DNA of 64,000 bases from Paracoccus sp. DMF-8 (GTDB lineage: Bacteria > Pseudomonadota > Alphaproteobacteria > Rhodobacterales > Rhodobacteraceae). The DNA is taken from the NCBI RefSeq assembly GCF_029309835.1, contig NZ_JARJHL010000014.1:330379-394378 (forward strand). Direction: 5' to 3'. Position numbers and translations under genes: made by a program. Positions 1 to 7,509 of the stretch are shown in pieces. The stretch's first letter is position 1. Each line of letters begins with the position of its first letter. The notes below the pieces were generated by a model that saw only the letters and a program-made list of their open reading frames with translations, was not told the origin of the DNA and did not search any database.

Positions 1-371
1 AGCCCCGCCATGACCGGGGTCTGCACGCCTTCCAGCCCGGCCCAATGCATCAGGCGATGCGCATCCATCGTATTCGGCACCCGTTCGATCAGCGAGGGGT
101 TGATCCACAGCCCAAGCTGCTCGGACGCCTCCATCACCGGTTTCATCGCGTCGAGGATGCCCTTTTCGCTGCCGAACTTGCCCTTCATGTAGCTGACGTG
201 ATCGACGCCTTCGCGTGGCAGCGACGGGTCCAGCCGATAGGGGTGCCAGGTGATCTGAAAGGGGTGGCCGGGGCGGCTTTCCAGCGCGCGGTCCAGTTCG
301 GCCTTGCCGATCAGGCACCAGGGGCAGACCGGGTCGGCAAAGATGTCAAGGCGAACGGGGGCGGTGGTCAT
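1..371 (-). CDS. FrnE-like DsbA-family oxidoreductase, 3' end cut by window edge
   Basis: The N-terminal 123 residues are visible; the rest lies off the left edge. The protein begins MTTAPVRLDIFADPVCPWC, so the CxxC redox motif (CPWC) sits in the first 20 residues, as in the FrnE/2-hydroxychromene-2-carboxylate isomerase branch of the DsbA thioredoxin fold. Conserved stretches follow, including a WHPYRLDP-like block. There is no signal peptide, which suggests a cytoplasmic dithiol oxidoreductase. The ATG at 371 is the first in frame. The substrate cannot be told from sequence. Confidence 0.85.
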   Translation of the reverse strand, partial: MTTAPVRLDIFADPVCPWCLIGKAELDRALESRPGHPFQITWHPYRLDPSLPREGVDHVSYMKGKFGSEKGILDAMKPVMEASEQLGLWINPSLIERVPNTMDAHRLMHWAGLEGVQTPVMAG

Positions 372-421
372 GGGCTTCTCCGGGTGATGTCGCGCTACAG
401 ATAGCCCCTTGGCGTGCCATG

Positions 422-1120
422 TCAAAGGCGCGGCTTTTGCCATTCCATCAGCATCAGCCAGGGCGCGCGGCGATAGCGTTCGGCGCGGGGATGATCGGCG
501 GGCAGGGGCGCGGGTTCGTCGAAATGCTTCAGGTTCAGCCCCGCCGCCAGCAAAAGCTGCATGTAGCGCGACAGCGGGCGGTGCCAGTTGCGGATACGGA
601 TGCCGCGCCATTCGGCCCGCGAATCGCGTTCGCGCAGATAGTCGTCCATGGTGAAGCGGCGCGGTTCCTCATCCGTCCAGCCTCCGGCCGAGGCAAAGCT
701 GGTCAGGTTCGCGATCAGAAAGATCCCGCCCGGTTTCAGCACGCGGGCGGATTGCGTGATCGCGGCATCAATCCCTTGGATGTCGATGAAGGTCAGGTAG
801 CTGACCACCAGATCGAAATGGGCATCGGGAAAGGGCAGGTCCTCGGCCCCGGCGCGGATGTAGCGGCCCTGCGGATCGCGGCGGCGGGCCTCGGTCAGCA
901 GCGCCTCGGTCGGGTCGATGCCGGTGGTCGCGATGCCAAGGTCCTGCATCATCCGGCAAAACCGCCCCTCGCCACAGCCCAGATCCAGCGCGGTGCCGAC
1001 CTGCCGCGCGCGGATGCGTGCCAGCATCGGCGCGTCCATGACATGGCGGCGCGAAAAATCGCCGCCACCCTGCTGATCGGCGATCCATGCGGCGGCGGAT
1101 TGGTCCCAGCCGTTGCTCAT
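422..1120 (-). CDS. Class I SAM-dependent methyltransferase
   Basis: A 232-residue protein starting MSNGWDQSAAAWIADQ. Motif I is LDLGCGEGRFC (about residues 49-59). An acidic residue of the GIDPTE block would contact the ribose of SAM, and DLVVSYLTF and ARVLKPGG form the usual post-I and motif III strands of the Methyltransf_11 fold. The start at 1120 gives a 4-bp ATGA overlap with the upstream acyl-CoA synthetase, so the two genes are translationally coupled. A longer open frame upstream runs antisense into the synthetase region and is not used. A small-molecule substrate is likely, but its identity is unknown. Confidence 0.85.
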   Translation of the reverse strand: MSNGWDQSAAAWIADQQGGGDFSRRHVMDAPMLARIRARQVGTALDLGCGEGRFCRMMQDLGIATTGIDPTEALLTEARRRDPQGRYIRAGAEDLPFPDAHFDLVVSYLTFIDIQGIDAAITQSARVLKPGGIFLIANLTSFASAGGWTDEEPRRFTMDDYLRERDSRAEWRGIRIRNWHRPLSRYMQLLLAAGLNLKHFDEPAPLPADHPRAERYRRAPWLMLMEWQKPRL

Positions 1121-2592
1121 GCGGTCGAATGGCTGTCGCGCAGGGCGCGGCGGTTGATCTTGCCGGTCGGCGTGCGGGGCAGGGCGGGCACGGGAATATA
1201 GCTGCGCGGCTGTTTGTAACGCGCAAGGCCCACATCGGCGGCGGCCTGCAGCGTCTCGGGCGTGGCGGTTCCGGTCCAGAAGGCGGCGATGATCGTCGTC
1301 GCGGGGCCGACGCGGATCTCGGTCGCGGCGACGTCGCCCGCACCGGGGACGCGGGCCAGACAATCCTCGACCTCGGCCGGGGAAACGCGATAGCCGCCGG
1401 CGTTCATCATGTCGTCGTCGCGTCCCAGAATGGCAATCGCGCCCTCGGGGGTCAGGATGCCCATGTCGCCGGTCACGAACCAGTCGCCGGCAAAACGCGC
1501 CGCGGTTTCCTCTGGCTGGTCCAGATAACCCAGAAACAGGCCGGGGTCCGTGCGGTGGATCGCCAGACGGCCGGGCTGACCCGTTTCGCCAAGCGGCTGG
1601 CCTGACGGGTCCAGCAGCGCGACCTGACGGCCGGGCTGCGCGAAACCGGCGCTGCCGCGCGGCGACGGGCGGGCGGGGCTGCCCGACACAAAGGTCGAAC
1701 ATTCCGACATGCCCATCGCCTCGTGCAGATCGCTGCCGGTGCGCGCCCGCCAGTCGTCGCGCAGCGCCGGATCCAGCCTTTCGCCTGCCGCAAGCCCGTG
1801 GCGCAGCCCCTCCCACGGTGCCCAATCGGCGCGCAGCATGCGGCGGAACACCCCCGGCGCGGCGGCCAGCAGCGTGGCGCCGTGACGTTTCGCCAGCAGC
1901 GGAAGCTGCTGCGGATCGACCCCTTCGGCGGGGATCAGCGCGGTCGCGCCAAGCGTCCACGGGTCCATCAGCCCGGTGCCGAGCGTGAATGTCCAGTTGA
2001 AGGCCCCGGCATGCATCAGCCGGTCCTGCGGCACCAGCCCATACCAGCCCTGAAACATCATCCGCCGCGCCAGAATCGCGCGATGGGCGTGCATGACGGC
2101 GCGCGGCTGCCCCGATGTCCCCGAGGTATAGACGATATAGGCCAGCCGTTCCGGATCACCCGTCTGCCAGTCGGCGGGGGGCAGGTTTTCGAAGGTCGCC
2201 AGCTCTGCGGCGGTCAGGATCGGGGCGGGATGGTCGGGCAGGGCGATGCCATCGTCGGCGATGATCAGCGCGGGCGCGATGTCGCGGGCGATGCGCGTCA
2301 CCTCGGGCCGGGTCAACTGGGACGAGGTCGGCACCGGCACGATTCCCGCCGCGATGGCGCCCAGATAGGCGACCGGAAAGGCGGGGCGGTTGCCAAGGCG
2401 CAACAGCACCCGATCACCCGGCGCCAGCCCCGCGTTCAGCAGGCCGGTCGCGGTGCCGCGCACCGCCTGAATCAGCCGCGCATAGGACCAGCGTTCGGCG
2501 CGGGCCGGACCGATCACGGCCAGCGCCGCCTTTTCAGGTGTCGCCGCGCCCGCGTTCAGGACATGGGCGGCAAGGTTGAATTCGCTGGACAT
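1117..2592 (-). CDS. AMP-dependent acyl-CoA synthetase/ligase
   Basis: A 491-residue member of the ANL adenylating family, which activates a carboxylic acid to an acyl-AMP and then to the CoA thioester. Visible signatures are the P-loop YTSGTSGQPRAVMHAH, the GMSEC motif of the acyl-binding pocket, TGDMG, the GYRVSPAEVE hinge and the C-terminal PTGKINR with the catalytic lysine. The domain order resembles benzoate-CoA ligases, but the substrate is not certain. An upstream in-frame ATG at 2640 would add 16 residues that overlap the cspA terminator; the ATG at 2592 (MSSEFNLAAHV) fits better. Confidence 0.85.
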   Translation of the reverse strand: MSSEFNLAAHVLNAGAATPEKAALAVIGPARAERWSYARLIQAVRGTATGLLNAGLAPGDRVLLRLGNRPAFPVAYLGAIAAGIVPVPTSSQLTRPEVTRIARDIAPALIIADDGIALPDHPAPILTAAELATFENLPPADWQTGDPERLAYIVYTSGTSGQPRAVMHAHRAILARRMMFQGWYGLVPQDRLMHAGAFNWTFTLGTGLMDPWTLGATALIPAEGVDPQQLPLLAKRHGATLLAAAPGVFRRMLRADWAPWEGLRHGLAAGERLDPALRDDWRARTGSDLHEAMGMSECSTFVSGSPARPSPRGSAGFAQPGRQVALLDPSGQPLGETGQPGRLAIHRTDPGLFLGYLDQPEETAARFAGDWFVTGDMGILTPEGAIAILGRDDDMMNAGGYRVSPAEVEDCLARVPGAGDVAATEIRVGPATTIIAAFWTGTATPETLQAAADVGLARYKQPRSYIPVPALPRTPTGKINRRALRDSHSTA

Positions 2593-2642
2593 TCCGGCCC
2601 CCGGATCAAGTGGCTTTCTGCGGATGACAAGGCCGCGCAAAC

Positions 2643-2666
2643 AAAAAACGGCCCGCTGGCGGGCCG
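2643..2666 (-). terminator. Rho-independent terminator of cspA
   Basis: Read on the minus strand: an 8-bp perfect GC stem (CGGCCCGC/GCGGGCCG) with a tiny loop, followed by six T. It lies between the cspA stop (2709) and the start of the next gene, so it ends the cold-shock transcript. Confidence 0.85.
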
Positions 2667-2708
2667 CCCTATTCCGTCATGCACCCCGCGTTCCGGCGGG
2701 GAATTCGG

Positions 2709-2915
2709 TCAAAGCAGCTTGAGATCGCTTGCCGAGGAACGACCGTCGCGACCGGCTTGCAGTTCATAGGCGATCTTCTGGTTGTCGTTCAGACCGGTCA
2801 GACCTGCCCGCTCGACCGCAGAGATGTGCACGAACACATCCTTGCCGCCATCATCGGGCGCGATGAAACCATAGCCTTTGGTGGCGTTGAACCATTTTAC
2901 GGTGCCGGTGGCCAT
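2709..2915 (-). CDS. cspA: Cold-shock protein, CspA family
   Basis: A 68-residue single cold-shock domain starting [23 protein letters not shown]1 (KGYGFIAP) and RNP2 (DVFVHISAV) are both intact. Such proteins bind single-stranded nucleic acid and act as RNA chaperones. The gene is monocistronic, with its own terminator downstream and about 200 bp of non-coding DNA upstream that could hold the long 5' leader typical of cold-shock mRNAs; this leader is inferred, not shown. Confidence 0.93.
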   Translation of the reverse strand: MATGTVKWFNATKGYGFIAPDDGGKDVFVHISAVERAGLTGLNDNQKIAYELQAGRDGRSSASDLKLL

Positions 2916-3120
2916 TACCGTCTCTCCTCAGAATTTCCCGAAAGCGAGATTGCCCCCGGGCCGTGCAGCCCTTTCCTTGATCCAGCCGGCTGCCCTATGA
3001 GGGGTAAGGCGGTAGAAAGTATTGCTCACGAAATCGAGAATGCGGAATCTGCCGAAAAAAACAAGTCGAATGCGCCGGAAAATTCATATCCCGGCGCAGG
3101 AAACCTGAATTTCTGGCAGC

Positions 3121-5070
3121 TCACCGCTGATCGGGCGGTGTCGCTTCGGCTTTCAATGCGTCAATTGCTTCCGCAAGCGAAAGTGATTCGCTTCCCTGAC
3201 GGTCCAACCTGCGGACCGAGACGGTTCTCTCGGCGACTTCCTTGAGCCCGACAGCCATGATGACGGGCACTTTCGCAAGCGAATGCTCGCGCACCTTGTA
3301 GTTGATTTTTTCGTTTCTTATATCGGCCTCGGCGCGAATGCCAGCTTTTTGCAGCATTTCCACGACTTCCGTGACGTAATCATCCGCGTCCGAGACGATG
3401 GATGCGACGACGACCTGACGCGGGGTCAGCCACAGGGGCAGTTTGCCCGCGCTCGATTCGATCAGAATGCCGATGAACCGCTCGAAACTGCCCAGAACGG
3501 CGCGGTGCAGCATATAGGGGCGGTGCTTGGCGCCGTCTTCTCCGATATAGCTGGCATCCAGCCGTTCGGGCAGGTTGGGATCGACCTGCAGCGTGCCGCA
3601 TTGCCAGTCGCGGCCGATCGCGTCGCGCAGCACGAATTCCAGTTTCGGGCCGTAAAAGGCGCCTTCGCCGGGGCTGAGTTCATAGTCGTAGCCCGCGTGG
3701 TTGCAGGCATTGCCAAGCGCCGCCTCGACGATGTCCCAGCTTTCGTCGCTGCCGATGCGGTTTTCGGGCCGCGTCGACAACTTGATGCGGAAATCGTCAA
3801 AGCCCAGATCCTTGTAGATGCGCGACAGGAATTCGATGAACCGCTTGGTTTCGGGTTCGATCTGGTCTTCCGTGCAAAAGATATGCGCGTCATCCTGGGT
3901 AAAGCCGCGCACCCGCATAATGCCATGCAGCGCGCCCGAGGGCTCATAGCGGTTGCACGACCCGAATTCGGCCATGCGCAGCGGCAGGTCGCGATAGCTT
4001 TTCAGCCCGTGATTATAGACCTGCACATGGCAGGGGCAGTTCATCGGTTTCAGCGCGTTGACGGTCTTTTCGCGGGCATGATCTTCGTCCACTTCGACGA
4101 TGAACATGTTTTCCTGATAGTTTTCCCAATGCCCCGACTGTTCCCACAGCTTGCGGCTGACGACCTGAGGGGTGTTCACCTCGACATAGCCGCCCGCGCG
4201 CTGGCGGCGGCGCATGTAATCTTGCAGGACGGTATAGATCGTCCAGCCGTTCGGGTGCCAGAAGACCTGGCCCGGCGCCTCTTCCTGCATGTGATACAGG
4301 TCCATTTCGCGGCCCAGCTTGCGGTGGTCGCGTTTCGCGGCCTCTTCCAGCATGGTCATATGGGCCTTCAGCTCATCGCGGTTGCGGAACGCGATGCCAT
4401 AGATGCGCTGCAGCATCGGCCGGTCGCTGTTGCCCAGCCAATAGGCCCCGGCGACATGCGTCAGCTTGAAGGCATCGGCGGGCACCTGGCCGGTGTTCTG
4501 CAGATGCGGGCCGCGACACAGATCCTGCCAGTCGCCGTGCCAATACATGCGCAGCGGCTCATCGCCGGGGATGCGTTCGACCAGCTCGACCTTGAAGGGT
4601 TCGCCGCGCTTTTCGTAATAGGACAGGGCGGCATCGCGCGACCAGATTTCCGTGCGCACCGGGTCGCGGGCGGCGATGATCTGTTTCATCTTCGCCTCGA
4701 TCTGGCCCAGATCCTCGGGGGTGAAGGGCTCGGCGCGGTCAAAGTCGTAAAACCAGCCGTAGTCGCGCACCGGCCCGATGGTGACCTTCACATCCGGCCA
4801 GATTTCCTGAACGGCGCGGGCCATGATATGGGCCAGATCGTGACGGATCAGTTCCAGCGCGGGTTCGGCATCCTTCATCGTGTTGATGCGCAGCGCGCCG
4901 GAGCGGTTGATCGGCCAGGCAAGGTCGATGTGCTGGCCGTCCAGCGTCGCGGAAATCGCGTTCTTGGCCAGGCTGACGGCGATCGAGGCCGCGACTTCGC
5001 CCGCGGTCACGCCAGCCGGGTAGTCGCGCGAATTGCCATCGGGAAAAGACAGGGAAATCTGGTCGGCCAT
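3121..5070 (-). CDS. thrS: Threonyl-tRNA synthetase
   Basis: A 649-residue class II aminoacyl-tRNA synthetase that charges tRNA-Thr. In order: N-terminal TGS domain (about 1-62), second additional (editing) domain with HDLAHIMA giving the HxxxH pair, class II core with the zinc-ligand segment [10 protein letters not shown], motif 2 [13 protein letters not shown], motif 3 near [10 protein letters not shown], and a C-terminal anticodon-binding domain (PRQVVVASI onward). Length is normal for bacterial ThrRS (about 640). No T-box leader is visible upstream, as expected for a proteobacterium. Confidence 0.97.
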   Translation of the reverse strand: MADQISLSFPDGNSRDYPAGVTAGEVAASIAVSLAKNAISATLDGQHIDLAWPINRSGALRINTMKDAEPALELIRHDLAHIMARAVQEIWPDVKVTIGPVRDYGWFYDFDRAEPFTPEDLGQIEAKMKQIIAARDPVRTEIWSRDAALSYYEKRGEPFKVELVERIPGDEPLRMYWHGDWQDLCRGPHLQNTGQVPADAFKLTHVAGAYWLGNSDRPMLQRIYGIAFRNRDELKAHMTMLEEAAKRDHRKLGREMDLYHMQEEAPGQVFWHPNGWTIYTVLQDYMRRRQRAGGYVEVNTPQVVSRKLWEQSGHWENYQENMFIVEVDEDHAREKTVNALKPMNCPCHVQVYNHGLKSYRDLPLRMAEFGSCNRYEPSGALHGIMRVRGFTQDDAHIFCTEDQIEPETKRFIEFLSRIYKDLGFDDFRIKLSTRPENRIGSDESWDIVEAALGNACNHAGYDYELSPGEGAFYGPKLEFVLRDAIGRDWQCGTLQVDPNLPERLDASYIGEDGAKHRPYMLHRAVLGSFERFIGILIESSAGKLPLWLTPRQVVVASIVSDADDYVTEVVEMLQKAGIRAEADIRNEKINYKVREHSLAKVPVIMAVGLKEVAERTVSVRRLDRQGSESLSLAEAIDALKAEATPPDQR

Positions 5071-5200
5071 ATCGGCTCCTCGTCGGTTTGGCGCCCACGG
5101 AACGCCCGGTTGCGGGTTATGCGACCCAGATGGACGCTTTGACCGGCGCTGTCAATCCGACTATCGAGAGCATGGATAACAGATCGTGAAGGCCAGACAG

Positions 5201-5965
5201 ATGACCGAATATCTCGACACGCCGCAGGGCCGCCGCATCGCCTATAACCGGTTGGAGGGGCGCGGCACCGGCGTCGTCTTTCTGGGCGGGTTCCGGTCCG
5301 ACATGCAGGGCACCAAGGCGATTGCGCTGCAGGATTGGGCGGCGCGGGCAGGGGTGCCGTTCCTGCGTTTCGACTATTCCGGTCACGGCGAAAGCGACGG
5401 CGATTTTCTGGATGGCAGCATCGGCGACTGGTTTGCCGATGCCAGCGCCGCGATCACCACACTGACGCGGGGGCCGCAGGTGCTGGTCGGCTCGTCCATG
5501 GGGGGCTGGATTTCGCTGCTTTGCGCCCGCGCAATGCCCGAACGCGTGGCCGGTCTGGTGACGATTGCCGCCGCGCCGGATTTCACCCAGATCGGCTATT
5601 GGGACGGCTTCGACGCCGCGCAGCGCGCGGCATTGCTGCGCGACGGCCGGGTCGATTTGCCAAGCGAATACAGCGATGAACCCTATGTCATCACCCGCCG
5701 CCTGATCGAGAACGGGCGCGACAATCTGGTTCTGGACCAGCCGCTGCCGCTGCCCTTCCCGGTGCGCTTTCTGCAGGGCACGGCGGATCAGGATGTGCCG
5801 GTCGATTGGGCGATGCGGCTGCTCGGCCATGCGCAGGGCGACGATCTGCGCCTGACGCTGGTCAAGGGCGCAGATCACCGCTTTTCGACGCCGGAATGTC
5901 TGGAGCTGATCGCGCTGACGGTGGGCGAGGTGCTGGAGCACGCCCGGGGCCGTGACAGGAATTGA
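5201..5965 (+). CDS. Alpha/beta hydrolase
   Basis: A 254-residue single-domain alpha/beta hydrolase. The nucleophile elbow is VGSSMGGW, with GTADQDVP supplying the acid and GADHRFS the histidine of the triad. An oxyanion-type GGF motif lies near the N-terminus. It resembles the ABHD10/YcfP-like serine hydrolase group (thioesterase or esterase), but the substrate is unknown. A GTG at 5186 would add five residues; the ATG at 5201 is chosen because an AAGG lies 8 nt upstream of it. It converges on phaZ across a strong hairpin. Confidence 0.85.
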   Translation: MTEYLDTPQGRRIAYNRLEGRGTGVVFLGGFRSDMQGTKAIALQDWAARAGVPFLRFDYSGHGESDGDFLDGSIGDWFADASAAITTLTRGPQVLVGSSMGGWISLLCARAMPERVAGLVTIAAAPDFTQIGYWDGFDAAQRAALLRDGRVDLPSEYSDEPYVITRRLIENGRDNLVLDQPLPLPFPVRFLQGTADQDVPVDWAMRLLGHAQGDDLRLTLVKGADHRFSTPECLELIALTVGEVLEHARGRDRN

Positions 5966-5992
5966 GCCGGACCGGGAGCGGCGGAAACGCAT

Positions 5993-6018
5993 GACGCCCG
6001 CCGCAAGGGGCGGGCGTC
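5993..6018. terminator. Hairpin terminator between convergent hydrolase and phaZ
   Basis: A perfect 10-bp GC stem (GACGCCCGCC/GGCGGGCGTC) with a 6-nt loop. It lies just after the hydrolase stop and just after the phaZ stop on the other strand, with a short T-tract (CGTTTTCC) on the plus side. It probably works in both directions. Confidence 0.7.
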
Positions 6019-6040
6019 GCATCCGTTTTCCGCGCTGCGA

Positions 6041-7405
6041 TCACACGGCCATGCGCGGATCGTCGGCGAAATCATTGCCCGAGTTGGCGGGGACGCAGGA
6101 TTCCTGATGACCCTTGCGGCGACGGCGGCGCGACGGCTGATGCGCGGAATGTTCGTCGATGAAGTCCAGAACCAGCGGGCGGATGTTCAGGCGCCAGGAT
6201 TTGCCCGCGAAGATACCGTAATGACCGGCGCCGGGTTCCAGATGCTGGACCTTTTTGCTGTCGGGAACGCCGGTGCACAGATCCAGCGCCGCGACGCATT
6301 GGCCGGGGGCAGAGATATCGTCATTCGCGCCCTCGATCGTCATCACCGCGACATTCGATATCTTGCCCAGATCGACATGCTTGCCATCGACGGTGAACCT
6401 GTTCTGCGCGATTTCCAGCCCCTTGAAGATCCGCTCGACCGTGGACAGGTAGAATTCGGCGGTCATGTCCAGCACGGCCAGATATTCGTCATAGAATTTA
6501 TTGTGCTTGTCGTCTTCAGAGCCTTCGCCACGCGCCTCGGCAAAGATCTTGTCGATGAAAGCCTTGCCATGGGTTTCGGCGTTCATCGCGATAAAGGATG
6601 CAAGCTGCGCCAGCCCCGGATAGACCATCCGGCCCGCGCCGCGATATTTGAAGCCGACGGACTGGATCATCATGTGTTCCAGCTGACCCATGGTGATGCG
6701 GTTGCCGAAATCGGTGACCTCGGTCGCGGCGGCGTCGGGATCGACCGGGCCGCCGATCAGGATCAGCGAACGCGGCTGCGCATCGGGTTCTTCTTCGGCC
6801 AGAATGGCGGCGGCGGCCAGTGCCAGCGGTGCGGGCTGGCAGATCGCCATGACATTGGTGTCCGGCCCCAGATGGCGGATGAAGTCGACCAAATACTTGG
6901 TGTAATCCTCGATGTCGAATTTGCCCGCGCTGACCGGAATGTCACGGGCATTGTGCCAGTCGGTCACATAGATGTCGCAATCGGGCAGTAGGGATGCAAC
7001 TGTGGACCGCGCAAGCGTCGCATAATGGCCCGACATCGGCGCGACCAGCAGCACCTTGCGCGGCATCGGGTCGCGGCGGGCGACGCGGAAGCGGATGAGG
7101 TCGCCAAAGGTACGTTCCAGTTCCTTTTCGACGTAGATGACGTGATCCTGGCCGTCTTCGCCGATGATGGCGGGGATGTTCCAGTCGGGTTTGATGACCA
7201 TGCGGGCAAAGCTGCGTTCGGTGACGCGGCCCCATGCGGACATCAGTTTGAAGATCGGATGGGGGATCAGGGCGAATGCAGGATAGGATGCCATGGCCCG
7301 GGCGCTTGCGCCCCACCATTCGAAAGAGTTGCGAATAGTTTCCATCGCATCGTAATTGACGATGCCTTTTGCGCTGATCGTGGGCTTCAGACCTTTGTAC
7401 ACCAT
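6041..7405 (-). CDS. phaZ: Intracellular polyhydroxybutyrate depolymerase PhaZ
   Basis: A 454-residue PHB depolymerase of the intracellular PhaZ type, which releases hydroxybutyrate units from storage granules. The lipase-box position reads AICQPAP, with Cys (about residue 189) in place of the usual serine; a catalytic cysteine here is known for the Cupriavidus necator PhaZ1 family. GANDDISAPGQC and EPGAGHYGIFAG provide the acid and histidine regions. The C-terminus ends in a basic stretch (PSRRRRRKG). No signal peptide. It is divergent from phaC, separated by 104 bp, and so is probably co-regulated with granule synthesis. An internal Met (METIRNSFEWW) is an alternative start. Confidence 0.92.
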   Translation of the reverse strand: MVYKGLKPTISAKGIVNYDAMETIRNSFEWWGASARAMASYPAFALIPHPIFKLMSAWGRVTERSFARMVIKPDWNIPAIIGEDGQDHVIYVEKELERTFGDLIRFRVARRDPMPRKVLLVAPMSGHYATLARSTVASLLPDCDIYVTDWHNARDIPVSAGKFDIEDYTKYLVDFIRHLGPDTNVMAICQPAPLALAAAAILAEEEPDAQPRSLILIGGPVDPDAAATEVTDFGNRITMGQLEHMMIQSVGFKYRGAGRMVYPGLAQLASFIAMNAETHGKAFIDKIFAEARGEGSEDDKHNKFYDEYLAVLDMTAEFYLSTVERIFKGLEIAQNRFTVDGKHVDLGKISNVAVMTIEGANDDISAPGQCVAALDLCTGVPDSKKVQHLEPGAGHYGIFAGKSWRLNIRPLVLDFIDEHSAHQPSRRRRRKGHQESCVPANSGNDFADDPRMAV

Positions 7406-7509
7406 GAGACGTTTACTTTCCTGGCTAGTCGCGCCGTATGGCCTTGTCCCGCTTTACCTGCGGTCGACGCTAGGCATAATGGAGTAACTGTTATGGGGAT
7501 ATTAACACG

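Noticed and set aside
3283..5142. Long plus-strand frame of 619 codons opposite thrS
   Set aside because: It is the antisense shadow of a complete threonyl-tRNA synthetase; composition is His/Val/Arg-rich with no ribosome site.
3121..5185. T-box or other riboswitch upstream of thrS
   Set aside because: The 115 bp upstream show no specifier-loop or T-box motif, and proteobacteria do not normally use T-boxes.
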